A stretch of 64,000 nucleotides of DNA. Source: Ilyonectria destructans (lineage: Eukaryota; Ascomycota; Sordariomycetes; Hypocreales; Nectriaceae). The notes under the pieces are model-generated. The model searched no databases, was not told the origin of the DNA, and saw only the letters and a program-made list of their open reading frames with translations. Within the stretch, counting starts at the first letter, position 1, and the number at the start of each line of letters is the position of its first letter. Positions 1-11,740 of this stretch are shown here, one piece after another. The stretch covers positions 558,001 to 622,000 of the forward strand of contig JAHEWK010000022.1 in assembly GCA_020740775.1 (NCBI GenBank). Reading direction: 5' to 3'. The position numbers and the translations under genes were made by a program.

Positions 1-1349
1 AAAATCTTTCACCGATTGGTGGCAGAAGTTGGCTGTAGTCTCGCTGTCGTTGCTAGCAACGTCAAGGTAGATGATGGAGCTGCATGACGAACAAATGTCC
101 ATGTGGTCATGAAGATCCTGATCACCTACCACTGACCTGGTGTTCCAAAACGCGAATGAGGCCGCTAGTTCCTTTTTTGTCAGAGGTCGCCGCGCAGCGA
201 CCATGCTGAGCAAGAGAAATCGAGCGTCCGCCTGCCTCTCTTTCGGAATGTTGCCGTCCAAAATCCTGGTGTATGTTTCGTCAAGCCCCTTGGGAAGATC
301 CTTGAGTTTGCCCTCGACGTCATATGCCGGTGTGCTTTCCAGCTCATTGATCATCAAAGACACCCAGAGAAAGGTGCCTCCTGCTTGACTTTTCAGAGCC
401 TCTTTGACCTTTGCTTCCAGACTTTGGCTGTACTTATTCCTCTGCGCTAGGTCCTCAACTCTGAGGTTTATGTAGTCGGAAAGATCGGCATTGACTTCGC
501 TCGAGTCCATCCTCAATGACACGCCAATTCTGTCTAGCTCGTACTTAATGTCGCTTATCTCAGGTCGGCAGGTAACGAGAAACTTGAAGTTCCCTGCTGA
601 CTTTGGCGATGCTTGAAACAGTTCTCTTATACAACGGAGCAGAGCCTTGCGCGTGGATCTGTCGCACTCGTCCAGAGCATCAATAAGGATGAAGACCTCA
701 CCAACATGATCATCTCGGAGCATGTCTTGAAATATTCGCCAGAGAGCGGAGAAGTTCTCGAAGAGGGACTCGAAAAGACGGCTATCTTTGTGCTTCTCAA
801 AGTCCCACCGCATGTGTTGGAAGAGCTCGTTCCTTTGCAGTAGCAGCTGCCAGATGAGGCTTCGAAGCATTGCGGTGGGCGTCCTCCGCTCCTGGTTTTT
901 GTCGTCGCAGAGAAAGTATGCAAATGCTTTGTCGGGAGATTTCTCAACCTTTCCCTTGAGGATCTCTATGAGGAAGGTGGACAACATCGTCTTTCCGATG
1001 CCCGGGGAGCCGATGAGGCGGAGAAGCTGCGAGTTGTCGTTGGCTCCCCACGCGGAGAATTCTTCTCGCTTCAGGATCCACTCGCAGGTATGCCCTATTC
1101 TTTCCCCCTTTTGAGTCTGGACGTCTGCTAGAATGTCTCGGGGATTCGTCACCCTCATCTCCTGAAGGCATGTTCGGAGAACACCAGACGTAGCGCTCTG
1201 ATCCATTGGAATAGCTTTCGGGTCCCGGCGGTGGTTGAGCATGTCTTGAGCAATTCGAGCCATTCGCTCAATCTCAGGGTAGACGAGCTTAAAGGAGGGA
1301 TCGTCTGGGCCGTAGAAAATATTTGAAGGTAATGAGCCAAATTTTGATT
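1..1349 (-). CDS. NACHT-domain NLR-like protein, 3' part truncated by window edge
   Basis: The minus strand is open without a stop from 1349 to base 1 (about 449 codons). It encodes a fungal STAND ATPase: a P-loop GSPGIGKT at about 1010-987, Walker B FILIDALDEC at about 690-660, a sensor-like VTCRPE at about 570-553, then GGTFLWV and FCHQSVKDF, which is typical of NACHT proteins before their repeat domain. The exon seems to start at 1349 after a TTTCAG acceptor; no convincing 5' exon or ATG was found upstream. The effector domain and the C-terminal repeats (ankyrin, WD or other) cannot be seen. Fungal NLRs act in the cytoplasm in non-self recognition and programmed cell death. No frameshift is visible in the part shown. 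The family call is firm; the exact subtype is not. Confidence 0.85.
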
Positions 1350-1974
1350 CTGAAACTTATGTCTCTTGCAGAAGCCTTTGGGTTACGTGGCGATCAATAA
1401 GTAGGGAAAACTGCTTGGGTTGGCAGGTACGTCGCGATAATACCAACGGTCAGCGGGTTTGCCAACTTGAACCGGTTGGAAGAAGTGGCGTTTGTGATAA
1501 TATGCTTTGGCAATAGGGGGGATACTGAGGTTCGGTTCTTGTGCATGGTACGTTGGTGAGTTGGGCTGAGATACGAACACGGATGAGACAATTTTGGAGC
1601 ATGGAAGACGTCCCGAGGTGTTTCCGAGCACGAAGTGACGAAAGGTTTTATGCCTTGAGGAACGAAAGGGTCTTAGAGGACGGGCGCGGGGAAAAGAGGG
1701 GCTCAGCCAACACCACTGACGCAAAGATCACGTGACTCCTTCGCTCTCATATAGGTCTAGCTCCTTCCCAATTTCAGGGTGTGTGGTCGGTCTGAGCTGC
1801 ACGTGACTTCGTGTCAAGTCCGCGCGTCTGTCCGCGCGTCTGTCTGCTTGTGTGTTCTTGGATCTGAAACGTCAACTTCACACGGACATATCAAAAGTGC
1901 ATTCACTTTTGGACGCAACCAGCGTATTTCCTCTTTTTGCTTTGTTCCCTTTTCCCCCCTCCCTTTACCTCTTT
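1350..1974. other. Intergenic; possible 5' end of the NLR and 3' flank of the Helitron
   Basis: No coding region can be supported here. Upstream exons of the NLR should lie on the minus strand, but none gives a clean splice in the right phase. The part next to 1975 should contain the Helitron 3' terminus (hairpin and CTRR-type end); I could not identify it. A short direct repeat (CGCGCGTCTGTC-like) occurs around 1825-1850. Confidence 0.3.
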
Positions 1975-4900
1975 TCAATCGTCTTCCAGCCAGTCCCATG
2001 ACTCCGCTGCCCGAATCGTCTCTTCGCTCAATTGCTCCAGCCTCTGTTCTGCCTGGGCCATCTCCTCTGGCACCGTGTTCCCGATGAAGTCCCGCTCCCG
2101 CGCCTTGGACAGGAGCATGATGCCGTCTAGCGACTTGCACCGCGATAGCTGCACGTAGAGGCTGTAGGGGTCGCACGTGCTCGGGACTGCCTGACCGTTG
2201 ATATTGGTCGTTCTCGTCCCCCGCAGTTCCAGCGCCACGCGATCTAATGTTCCTGCCTGCACCTTGTAGTCTGTACACGCAAACGCGGCTGCGCATGGCA
2301 GCCCCCTGCGGGAGACGTCGTGCTGTTGCCATGGCCGCTTTCTCTGGCACTCTATTTTGGCGCTGATGGGCGTTAAGAGGATAGTGCCAGGCGGCATGCC
2401 CACGAAGCGGAAGTCCCTCGTCGTCTCCAACGCCAGCACGATCCCCGCCGGCGGACCGAAGTGGAGTACAGTATTGCTATTGATCCGATGACCCGGGCGC
2501 CCCCTGTCGGGGACGACATCCATCGCCGTATAGGGGGCGCCGTTGACCAGCTTCAGACCTTGGTGGGTGTTGTGGTTCACGACGACGGGCATGTCGGGAA
2601 CGAACATGAAGACGGCAGGCACCGGGATTGCACTGTCATCGCCGTGGCCCAACATAATCAAGGCTTCCTCCTCCGTCGGCTCGCCATCTTTCCACTTGTG
2701 CTCGGAAACAAAGATGCGGAGCGGGGCCTGCCATTGCCTCTGGAAAGCAATCGTCGCCTCCATGTTCAGGTTCCAGCGGTTCCTATTGAGCGGCGTGACC
2801 ACTGTGATTCCCGACTCCCATGGGATCCGCCTGCCTTCCTGGTAACAGGTGTTGTTCAGGTACTCCACGTCCGACTGGTCCCTGCACTCCTTGTCGAATG
2901 CGCGTCAGCAGGCCGCGTAGTCGTGGATCTTGCGCGGCACGGACTTGCTCGTTTAGCATTACCACCGTGGTGAACTTCCCCCACAGGGCGTGAGCTACGT
3001 CGTGTTGTCGCCGCTGCTCCGGACCGAAGCCATGATCTCCCTCCCACGGAACAATCGAGCTGGGGAGGAGAATCGATCTCTCCTGCACGGGACGGAACTG
3101 ATGGAAGTCCCCGCAAAAGACGACCACCGGGATGCCGCCGAAGTCTCGGCTGGACTCCCGGAGCCTGCAGAGCTGTTCGTTGACAGCGTAGAGTGTCCGC
3201 ACGCCCAGCATGCTGACCTCGTCTATGATCAGGACGTACTTCTCCTGCCAGTCCATCTTGGTCTGCCCGTCAATCCGGAGGCCTGCAGAGCCAGACGATG
3301 TGAAGCCGTCTGGGTCTCCGGCCCGACTGGCTCTGGGGGACGTGTCTTTGGAAAACTTGCAAGCGGAATGGATGGTGATTCCGTTGATGTTCGCCGCCGC
3401 TGTGCCGGAGGTTGCCGTCACCAGGAGGCGATGGGATTGTTCCGTACGGGCGAACAACTCGGCGACGGCCGTGATGACACGCGACTTTCCGGTGCCGCCT
3501 TCGCCTCCAAGGAACAGGCAGAGCTGTGGGGTGCCGCTCTCGTCGTGCCGTACTTCGTCACGTTGGCGGCAGATCAGCCAGAGGGCAATCCTCTGTCTTC
3601 GGTTGAGCGTCAGGGACTCGGCCACCTGCCTCTCCACTTCGCAGAACGATGTGGACGGGCCGAACCGGATTCTCGTTGACGGCTCCGTGCCCGGGGATTG
3701 ACATGTGCAATCAACTTCCACAAAAGGGTCGTCCTGTTGACCGGGGCCGTCAAACCTGCTCTGCACCGTGGCTCCATGGACCGCCACTCCATCGCCTGAA
3801 TCGCCTTCTCTCGCTCGCGGGAGAGACCGGTCTGCTGCGCCTTGATGGATCTTAGCTGCTCCTGCCCTGGGGTTTCCACTCCCGAGACTGTCCCTCCTAG
3901 GACGCTAACGATCCTTGTCGCGTCCTCGGCGAGGACCGCACCGTGGGGATCCTCCGTTGAACCGAGAGCGGCCGCTTGGAACTGGTACATTTGCTCTAGC
4001 ATTGCGGAGATCTCCTTCGAACCGGCTGTGATCTCCTTCGCAGATACCGCGTTTCTCAATACGTCTACAAGACGTGTCGCGGTCCCGACGCTATCCGACC
4101 GATATGCTACGCTCTGTGCGTCGTTCCTTACGGTATTGCTAGATTCCGCTGCATCGGCGGCGGGTTCGAGCTCTCCGGACAATGCCGCCCATTGTTTGGC
4201 GTCCTGCGCGACGTCCTCGGCCGACCGCCGCAGTAGTTGGATGTTATCCACTAGCCACAAGATGCGCTTGGGAAGACGCATCTTTTGTCTGTTCCAGATG
4301 CCGTTGATATCGCCGGACGTTTCACGCAGGAATGCCTGCCATGGGACAAAGAGGGCAAGATGTTGTACTGCTGCTCTGAAGCCAGCGTCACCCTTTGTTA
4401 GCTCTGAGCTCTCTGCTCTGCACTCTTCTCACCATTTTATTCTTCTGTGGTTTGCCTGCACAAGCCACCGGGGCCGCTGTGTGGCAGGTCTCACGTACCT
4501 TCTGTAGTAAGAGCCGTCCTCCTCGGTGAAATCCATGCTCAGATACCCGTCGAAGCAGATGGTTGCATGCTGCCCTGGCCGCCGCAGCGCCTGAACCCAC
4601 AACCTCGACAGCGGCCAGGAGCTGTCGAGTTCGACCTCTCCCCAAGCAACACCTTGCCCTTTCCGCTTCAGCCTGACCACCGACATGTAGTCGCACAGAG
4701 CCACGCTTCCCAGAAGCTTGCCGCGGTATGGGTACGCCTGCAACAAGGAGATCCTCTGTCCGCCTTCCCCCAGCAGGACCGTCTCTTCGACTGGCTCCTC
4801 CAGGTCCTCCCCGCCGGCTGCACGCCGCAGGAGGGACCAGCGCCTAAATATATGCCAGTACAGGGTGCACACGTTCAGAAACGTCCAGGCGTTGCTGCTT

Positions 4901-7900
4901 GTGAACTCTGTGCCATACCCCTGAAAATGGGCCACCACCTCAACCTGCGACAACGCCCGCTCCGTGAAGATCCTGTTGGCCACGCGCAGGAGAAACTGCC
5001 GCGTTCGGTTCTCCCGGCCGTCACTCTCGGTCGAGCGCGGCTCGTCATTCGGCTGATCCCTCGTCGTCCCATCGCCCAGGAGCCGAAACAGTTCCTTGGC
5101 TGCCACCACGCGCTTCCACACCGGATCCTCTACCTTAGTGGCATAGTTGGTCACGTAATAGACGAGAGCCAGGCCCTTGCATTTCGTCCGAATGAAGGAT
5201 ATGTCGTGGTTGTGTCGCAACCCCACCGCCATCGCCTTGTTCCAGCGATTCACCAGGCTGTGGCCGCGCTGAATTCGCAGCAGCCCGTCCTCCGTGAAGC
5301 AGGTCTTCTCGACCAGTTGCCAAGGCGCCCCAAACCTGCAGGGATTCTGCCTCTTCTGCCTCCCAATAGCATATTTCACGCATGTAGGGCTATGCGTGTG
5401 GACTTGGGTGGCGCCGGCGCAGAAGTTCGCTTCCTCCTCGAATGATGCGGCGAACGGAGCCGCGTTATCTAGCAACGACGATATCTCGCCGGTTACCGGC
5501 CTGCCCGCCCGCACTCCTGCAGATGCCTCTGCGTCGAGGTCCTACTGCACGTGTCAGAACGTACTTATCGATAGCTTGCCCCGGTCGTTGGGCCAACCCA
5601 CCTCGGTAAAGACACTGTCTATGTACTCGATCACCCGTTCCCGGTATGCAGCTTGATCCTCCCTCCCAACATCGCTCGTGAGGGAGCTCAGGTGCATGTT
5701 TCCCTGGAGCCAGAGGAGGCCGTGGAGGTGGAGCGCACCCCTCTCGTTCGTCTCTACCGCCCCGTAGTACTGGCTGACGCGGCCAAACACCGAGTCCTCC
5801 CCGATCCTCACGTAGTGTTTGAAGAACATGGAGATCTCCCAGTGGAAGAAGATGGCAGAGCTCAGGGGGTCCGATATCGCGTGTCGGACCCTTTTGTACA
5901 CCTGATCGAGACTTCTCAGGAATTCCTCGGCTTCGCCCATCTCGCGGATGCGGTATGCGGCGAGCTTAAGCTTGATCGGGTTTGTTATGTCGTTCGGGTT
6001 GAGTGTGAACCATATCGCGGGGGTGCCGTACCGGATTATGAGGGACTTGATCTTCCGCCGCATGGCTAATCGGCTCTCCCTCGACATAGGCTGACGGTAG
6101 CCGTACAGCGACAGGCTTCTGAGTAGCCGATTGACACCTTGGTCTGTGGTCTTCCCGAAGGCCTCCAGTTCGACCCTCGCCCTTTCAAGTCTCGCCGCCG
6201 TCAGCGCTTGGATGGTGCGCTCTACTTCTGGGAAATCGCTCTTCCTCACGCTGGCCATGCTCACGCGACGATTTCTAGACCGGACCCCCATATTGAAGAC
6301 AAGAAAGGCAAGCACAGGGTGCGCTGCAAAGCGGCCGCCGTAGCGCTGGAGAACCAGTTTAGCCCATACCTCCAGACTCATGTTCCGGGACGACACCAAC
6401 TGTTGCGCAGCAACTTCCCCGTCGACAGCACGAAATACCTCCCCTTCTGCACCCATAACGCATTCCTCGGCCTGCCGAGGACCGCCCTTACCTAGCGGAA
6501 ATAGAGTCGGGAATGCTTTTGCCAAAAACCACACGTCAAAGGAATCCGCAAAGTCCTGGCCCCGGGAGACAACGATATACGGCTCATCCGCGCACCCGTG
6601 CCGCACCTCGGCCGACCCTCTCCAGGCGGCTCCGCACGTCTCCTCTCCGGTAACGGTTCCGCCTATGGAATCCACACAAGATACCGCAACTTTTCCACGT
6701 CCGCAATGTCTGGCCGGCAATCCAGGCCGAACATGCCGGACGATCCGATCTCGTGCACGCTATCGCGGTTGTTATCAGGCCCACCACCAGTTTCCTCCAT
6801 GGAAGCCGCATCATTCCCGGCTGCGTCCCCAGAGCTGCTGCGGTCCTCGGACAGGAATGCCATGATTTCCCGGATGTCTACCGGGCCCGGATCGTCAAGC
6901 CCACGTTCGGTCGGCGGCACGATGTGCGCCGTTTGCGTTTTTTCTCTTACCGAAGGCGCGTTCCGTTCCAATCGACCGTAGACCTGGGACAGCACGCCAT
7001 ACGACGGGGTCTCCCAGCTATCCAGTTCCGCCGTGTCAATATTAATGTCGGCATACAGAGGGTTGTTTCCCTTCAGCCATATCAGCGCATTCTCCACAAC
7101 ACGGCGACGGACCGAGAGGAGCACGGCCAGAGCCAAGCGATCGCTTGGCTCTGGCTTCTCCAGCCCCTGCCATGACACATGGATCTCGTCCATGACCTTC
7201 AGCAGCGGATGCGGCAGCACTTTCGTCACGAGCTCCTGTACGTTGTTGGGGAATACCGTGATGTGCCCCTTGACGTGCCTCGGATATCTGGAGTTCTGCC
7301 GATGTCCGTCTGCGATGCTGTACTTGGTGATGAAGCCGTAGCAAGAGTTGAGCGCGATGAGCTTCTCCTCGACCGGCGTAAGGCCCTTCAGCTCGTCGGG
7401 AAACATGTGCTCGCATCCCAGTCGGGTGTGCAGCCGCGCTGCTGGAGACAAGGCTCCTCGCCCGAGGTGTCTCACGCAGTCGGCACACCCGCTAATCCTC
7501 TCCCCCACAGGGAAGCACCGGAGGCACTTAAAGGGTGATCCATCGCGCTTCTCGACAGGACTTGCCATCCACCAGTCCCACTCAACATCCTCCAGCTCTG
7601 CCCCGCTGTACTTACGGTAGCAGAACATGCAGGTGAGGATCGGCAACGTCCTCGTCTCATGAAACGCATCGTAAAAGTCCTCGACCGTCTTCACCTTCCT
7701 CTCGTGGGGCACAGGCGCACACCATTCCTGGCCGTGCGAGAGTCGCTCCTTCTCCGCAAACTCTTCATCGAGCGCCCCTAAGACGCTGGCGAGATCTCCC
7801 GCCTGTTCTTCCTCGTCCCTCTCTCGGCGGACCGCGGCCCTCTTGCGCTTTGGCGCTGGCTGATCAGTGCGGCCAGAACCCGCTCTCTTCCTTCCCGGCT

Positions 7901-8558
7901 GCCGACTAGGCCCCGCAGAAGGAGCACCGTCCTCCACCGCATCCTCGGCCTCGCCGGCGACTTGGCCGAACGACTCCACTGTCCTCGCCCGTCTCCGTTG
8001 CCGAAAATTTTCGTTTCTCGACTCCTCGGAAATATCAGCCACTGTCCGAAGCCCCAGACCTGCGACCAGAGACCTTCGCCCAGCCTCCATCATTTCCGCC
8101 GATGGACGGAAATCTGGTCTCGCGAGCATCGCCGTATTCGGCTGATTGTGCGCTTCCTCCTCGCTGGCCGGCCGTGGGGCTAACGGCACCCTGCTGCCTC
8201 CGTCCATCTGAACGGACCGCAACAAGGCAGGCCTTGCGGGCTCGTTGTTTCCCAGTCTGCCTTCTAGGCTCCTTGGCTGCCTCTCGACGCTGCCAGACTC
8301 CCTCGGCTGTTCGTACTCTCTTTGCGTCGCCTTTAAAGTGTCGGCCGACGTCAGGATGCCGAGATCCGCCAGCCCCGGAGCGTCGACCGCTCCCGGCGGC
8401 ACTGAGTTGCTCTCTGTCCTAGCCGCCTCCTGGCATTGCTGCTGCGCAGCCTCGAAGATGTCCGCCGATGTACGGATTCCCAGACCGGCAAGCGCTACGT
8501 TTTTGCGATTGCGTGCATCCCGTCGATGGAACTGGTCGGCTAGACTCTCCTTCTCCAT
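1975..8558 (-). pseudogene. Helitron helicase-like protein (Rep/HUH endonuclease + PIF1 helicase), frameshifted
   Basis: The gene starts at ATG 8558. In order it encodes: an N-terminal region with four degenerate copies of a motif like GLGIRTSADIFEA; a cysteine-rich DUF6570-like part (CMFCYRK..., about 7700-7000); the Helitron Rep domain with the two-His motif LHLHGLLWL (about 5720) and the Y-x3-Y motif YVTNYATK (about 5150); and a PIF1 helicase with Walker A GGEGGTGKSRV (about 3500), Walker B IIDEVSML (about 3220) and C-terminal YVQLSRCKSLDG, ending at 1975. Two introns restore the frame: 5517-5564 (48 nt) and 4376-4498 (123 nt); the second matches the intron position in Helitron 2. Three frame breaks remain, near 6690, between about 3790 and 3700, and near 2895 (a single extra base just upstream of DVEYLNN). 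The protein would nick and unwind DNA for rolling-circle transposition, but this copy is probably inactive unless the breaks are sequencing errors. Confidence 0.88.
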
Positions 8559-9038
8559 AATGAATCGCCTTCACTAGCTCTCCTATGTCAGTATTTCTGC
8601 CACGCTGCACAAAACACGACCGCAGGGCCCCAGATAAATAATCCTGCCACCTTCTCCATGACCTCCTACTAACCGACCCCGGGCCTTGCTCCTGCCTAGT
8701 CCGAGAATCCGTTCTCTACGTCTCACCCCGGGTCTCCCCTGATCCTTTGCTCCGGTAGAAGCTCAGAAACCATCCCACCCTGAGATGCAGAGACAGGCGC
8801 TGTCTTGCCTTGAAACCGTAGTGAATTTATAATGTCAGCCGCGTTCTGTTCTTCGCCAATCGCTTTGCGCATATATCAAGGTTTCTTCCTCTAACACCAC
8901 ATCCGTCACAGCCCCTGAAGGCTCGACGAAGGTGGTGTATCAAGGATTTAGAATTACTCCTCCATATAAGCCGCCTATACCACCCCCCGACTTCCTACCC
9001 CTTTCCGCGACTTGCTTCACCTTCAACCTCTATTCATT
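8559..9038. promoter_or_regulatory. Shared divergent intergenic region between Helitron helicase and OB-fold-like gene
   Basis: These 480 bp separate two genes transcribed away from each other, so both promoters must lie here. Pyrimidine-rich stretches (for example around 8975-9036) precede the plus-strand start, as is common before fungal start codons. No specific factor site is claimed. Confidence 0.35.
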
Positions 9039-10107
9039 ATGTCTCGGCAGGCAACCTTCTCAAATACTATCCACTTGCGAGACTTTATTGACAGCGTTAC
9101 AGACGACCCGGGTCGGGAAAACGCACCCAACTACGTGGAAATCCAGACTGAAGTTAACATCTTCGATGAGGACAGCTTCTCTAGTTCTCACATCAATATT
9201 AACCCCATCCGCACCCGCATTCATGCCTATCTGACGCGAGAAGAGCGGGAGCTCTACACCCCTAATACATTCTTCTATGCCGACGGCCGCTTCTCCGCCG
9301 CCCAGTCTGCGGCCAGCACGCTAGAGATCAGCGTCCAGGCCCTCAGTTTGTCGAGGTACGTTATAACTGTTACTCGGCCTTATACGGGCTGACCTTCCTA
9401 GACACCCTGGTGACGTCTCCGACTTCGAAGAGTATCGCCGCTACTTACCAGGACAGTGGTGCCCGATGGTGACCGTCATCGGATCCGTGCCACCGCCCAG
9501 CGAAAACACCAGCGACCCTTCTGAACCTCGCCGCTTCACTATTGAAACATCCGTGTACGACGCCTCAAAGGCATCTCCAGTCCCGTTCTCTGTGGCTTGT
9601 TTCTTTGAATATACGAAGCGGTGGCAAAAAGTCAGAACACCATCATCAGGAGCTCTCCTGAGCATCACCGCCAAGGTAGCTGGTCGCACCACTGACACTA
9701 ATCAACTGGCCCTCCGTGTCCTTGACTTGGCCTACATGCCGAGGCCTGCCCAAGCCCCCCCGGCTACGCCGACTCCGACCACTACTCCGCCTTCAAAGCG
9801 GTCCGCTCGCTGGGAGGGCCGGGCCACTCCATCCACCCCTTCAAAGAGACAGCGCGTCTCCGAGGGCGCCAGCGACGTTGCGGAGCCATCCTACGGGAAT
9901 CCAACTTCGCAAGAAGCGACAGGAGGCCGCCTCCATCTGCCGCACATAGCGGACAGCGCAAAAGCCTTACCAAATCCCCCATCTCCGTTGACTATAGCTG
10001 ATGCTGAGGAATCCTCGATCACATTAGCCCCTTCCCCCAGTCCTGATAGTGGAACACGGCCGCATCGCAGCCGGCACCCCCCCAAGAAATATGCCGATGG
10101 AGAGTAG
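9039..10107 (+). CDS. OB-fold-like putative ssDNA-binding protein next to Helitron (two exons)
   Basis: ATG at 9039, exon 1 9039-9355, intron 9356-9401 (46 nt, GTACGT...CCTAG, CTGAC branch), exon 2 9402-10107; 340 aa, intact. The first ~220 residues have an alternating beta-rich pattern: VEIQTEVNIFDED, a basic and aromatic middle, LPGQWCPMVTVIGSV and LLSITAKVAGR...LALRVLDLAYMP. This resembles OB-fold single-strand DNA-binding proteins. The rest is Pro/Ser/Thr-rich and low complexity, with a basic PPKKYADGE end. It is divergent from the Helitron helicase. Plant Helitrons carry RPA-like genes, so a single-strand-binding helper for rolling-circle transposition is a reasonable inference but unproven. 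It is intact although the neighbouring helicase is broken. Confidence 0.7.
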
Positions 10108-10235
10108 ACAATGGTCACTGCTATGATGTCGGGCGCCTCTATATTTGAATTTATTTCTCCCTTTCACCCTACTGTCCTGTACCTAGCCATAACTCTCAAT
10201 CTTGTAAGGCGACTCTTGCAAGGTGACTCCCCTGC

Positions 10236-10922
10236 TCAGTCACTTTCTTCGTCCTGAGATATACACACTCCCCTGTGTGTCTTCCAGTCTGCCTTCTGGT
10301 GGTCTTTGCCACAGTATGCCACAGCTTTGCACCGCCCGCACTTCCTGATCCCTTCTATCTTTCCGCATACCACGCAAACTATGGCTCCCACCCGAGCCTC
10401 GGCCCCTGCCCCAACTTCGAACATCTCCTCCTGGATGGCTTGTCGCGTCTGGCTTTCGCATTCGCCTTTCCCACACACGCCGTTGACAAGAACCCCAACG
10501 TAGGGATCACCCTCTTTGTGAAGAAAGGACATTGGTGTCTGCAGAACGGTCGCGATGGGTGATCCGCAAATTCCGCAAAACGGATTAGACGCTGCGCAAC
10601 AAGCCGGTTCGTATTCTTTCAAAAAAGGTAGCACCGCACGTTGAAAACGATAGGCGTATGAATCATCTTGCCGGGCATGGGATAGGGGCCTGACGAGACT
10701 CTTTGAAATCTCGTGAGTAAAATTCAGACCTTCGGGGATATTGTCGCAGGAAAATTGGAACCGAACCGGGCACGTCGCCATGTTCACGATGTTGGAGAGG
10801 ACTATAGATGCTGTATCTTCCTTGCAATCAAATGAATTGACCATAATACTTCTAATCGTGAGCTTTTGGGAGAGTGAGTGCCAGTGACATGACTCCGCCC
10901 TGGTTGCTATTAAGGTTTCCAT
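10236..10922 (-). CDS. MYND-type zinc finger protein
   Basis: An intact 228-aa single-exon frame with ATG at 10922. The C-terminal MYND finger reads CVVCG...KCGRC...YCGKDHQKADWKTHRGVC, with all metal ligands in the C-x2-C, C-x2-C, C-x3-H, H-x3-C arrangement. A second cysteine cluster (CCAASNPFCGICG and VCGKGEC) lies just before it, as in a common group of fungal MYND proteins of unknown function. MYND fingers bind proline-rich partners, and many fungal members act in development or transcription. The gene is tail-to-tail with the OB-fold-like gene (128 bp apart). It may be a host gene or a passenger near the Helitron end; the sequence does not decide. Confidence 0.85.
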   Translation of the reverse strand: METLIATRAESCHWHSLSQKLTIRSIMVNSFDCKEDTASIVLSNIVNMATCPVRFQFSCDNIPEGLNFTHEISKSLVRPLSHARQDDSYAYRFQRAVLPFLKEYEPACCAASNPFCGICGSPIATVLQTPMSFLHKEGDPYVGVLVNGVCGKGECESQTRQAIQEEMFEVGAGAEARVGAIVCVVCGKIEGIRKCGRCKAVAYCGKDHQKADWKTHRGVCISQDEESD

Positions 10923-11402
10923 GAGGTTTTACAGAGAGCCGGGGATATGTTTCATGATCTCGACATGCCAATCACACACCACCCACAGTCGAGCCTGCAA
11001 CGACGCCACAATAGCCGAGCTGCCGATCTTGCTTCAACTAAATTCATGTCAACTCAAAATAATAAAATTTGCTCAAGGTACGTCGGCCGATTTTCGTCTC
11101 TAACTTCGTTCCTCAAGGCTCTTCTGGGCAGACCGCCTGCGGTTTGCGTCTCCTGTTGAATTGTAGGGGTCTTTTTTGAATTGAATTGGTAAAATTGATA
11201 TTGATTGAATCACGTGTTGTCAGATACGTCAGAGGCGAAAGTTGCCACCTATTGCCACCTATTGCCACAAGGCTTAGCAATCAGCTTCTAGCTGATTCTA
11301 TACAGAAGAGAAAGGGTATATAAAGCTTGCCCTGAAACCTCAAGACATAGGGGCAGAAGATAATACACAATTTTTCCACCCTAATATTTGACACGTGTAT
11401 TC
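10923..11402. other. Intergenic with short tandem repeat
   Basis: No gene seen. At about 11242-11269 the unit ATTGCCACCT is repeated almost three times in tandem. The stretch is moderately AT-rich and ends at the stop codon of the older hAT remnant. Confidence 0.4.
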
Positions 11403-11570
11403 TCACGTGTCAGCCCTCCAGTATTTCAAACACTCAATGGCTTCTAAAGTCTCGTCAACTATACTCAACCGTTGTGGCCCCATTGTAAGTTTGGCTTGGC
11501 TAAATACACGCTCGCATTCTGCTGGCATTGAAGGTATTGAGAGGATATCTATCGCCATTTGAGTAAGCAT
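11403..11570 (-). pseudogene. C-terminal end of an older hAT transposase (hAT-B), cut by insertion of hAT-A
   Basis: The minus strand from 11570 to the stop at 11403 reads MLTQMAIDILSIPSMPAECE then RVFSQAKLTMGPQRLS and ends near KYWRADT. This is the hAT dimerisation domain (S/A-E-x-x-R/F-S core). Its upstream half resumes at 15013 on the other side of the inserted element. Only about 55 codons remain here. It differs clearly in sequence from hAT-A. Confidence 0.75.
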
Positions 11571-11580
11571 CAGGCTTCGA

Positions 11581-11740
11581 AATCGATCGAATCGATCGAT
11601 TGTCGAGCCCTGATCGATCGATTTATATCGATCATGACCTTCAATCGATCGATATCGATCGAGCGGGCCTCTCAGTCGATCGATATCGATCGATCACAAA
11701 TTGAAATCGAATCGATCGACGATCAAATCGATCAGGGGAT
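11581..11740. repeat. Left subterminal ATCGAT repeat block of hAT-A
   Basis: About 160 bp with many overlapping copies of ATCGATCGA in both orientations (the motif is palindromic). Subterminal motif clusters of this kind are the usual transposase-binding sites of hAT elements. The block ends at the transposase stop codon. Confidence 0.8.

Larger units (their letters stand above)
1975..10107 (-). mobile_element. Helitron 1: Rep/helicase gene plus divergent OB-fold-like gene; termini unresolved
   Basis: The region contains a Rep/PIF1 helicase gene (minus, 1975-8558) and a divergently transcribed small gene (plus, 9039-10107). The helicase identifies the element as a Helitron, a rolling-circle transposon. 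The coordinates given are only the outer limits of the coding parts. Helitrons lack inverted repeats and target duplications, so the TC and CTRR ends cannot be fixed by eye. Inclusion of the OB-fold-like gene is an inference from its divergent position and plausible single-strand DNA-binding role. The second Helitron in this window does not show the same neighbour. Confidence 0.65.

Noticed and set aside
1814..2350. Long minus-strand open frame overlapping the Helitron C-terminus
   Set aside because: It is a shadow of the helicase frame, Arg/Ala/Gly-rich and without any motif.
2461..3701. Several plus-strand frames of 100-230 codons opposite the Helitron helicase
   Set aside because: They mirror the coding strand of a GC-rich gene with verified helicase motifs and show no domain.
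4447..5445. 332-codon plus-strand open frame
   Set aside because: It is antisense to the Rep domain of Helitron 1; composition is typical of a shadow frame.
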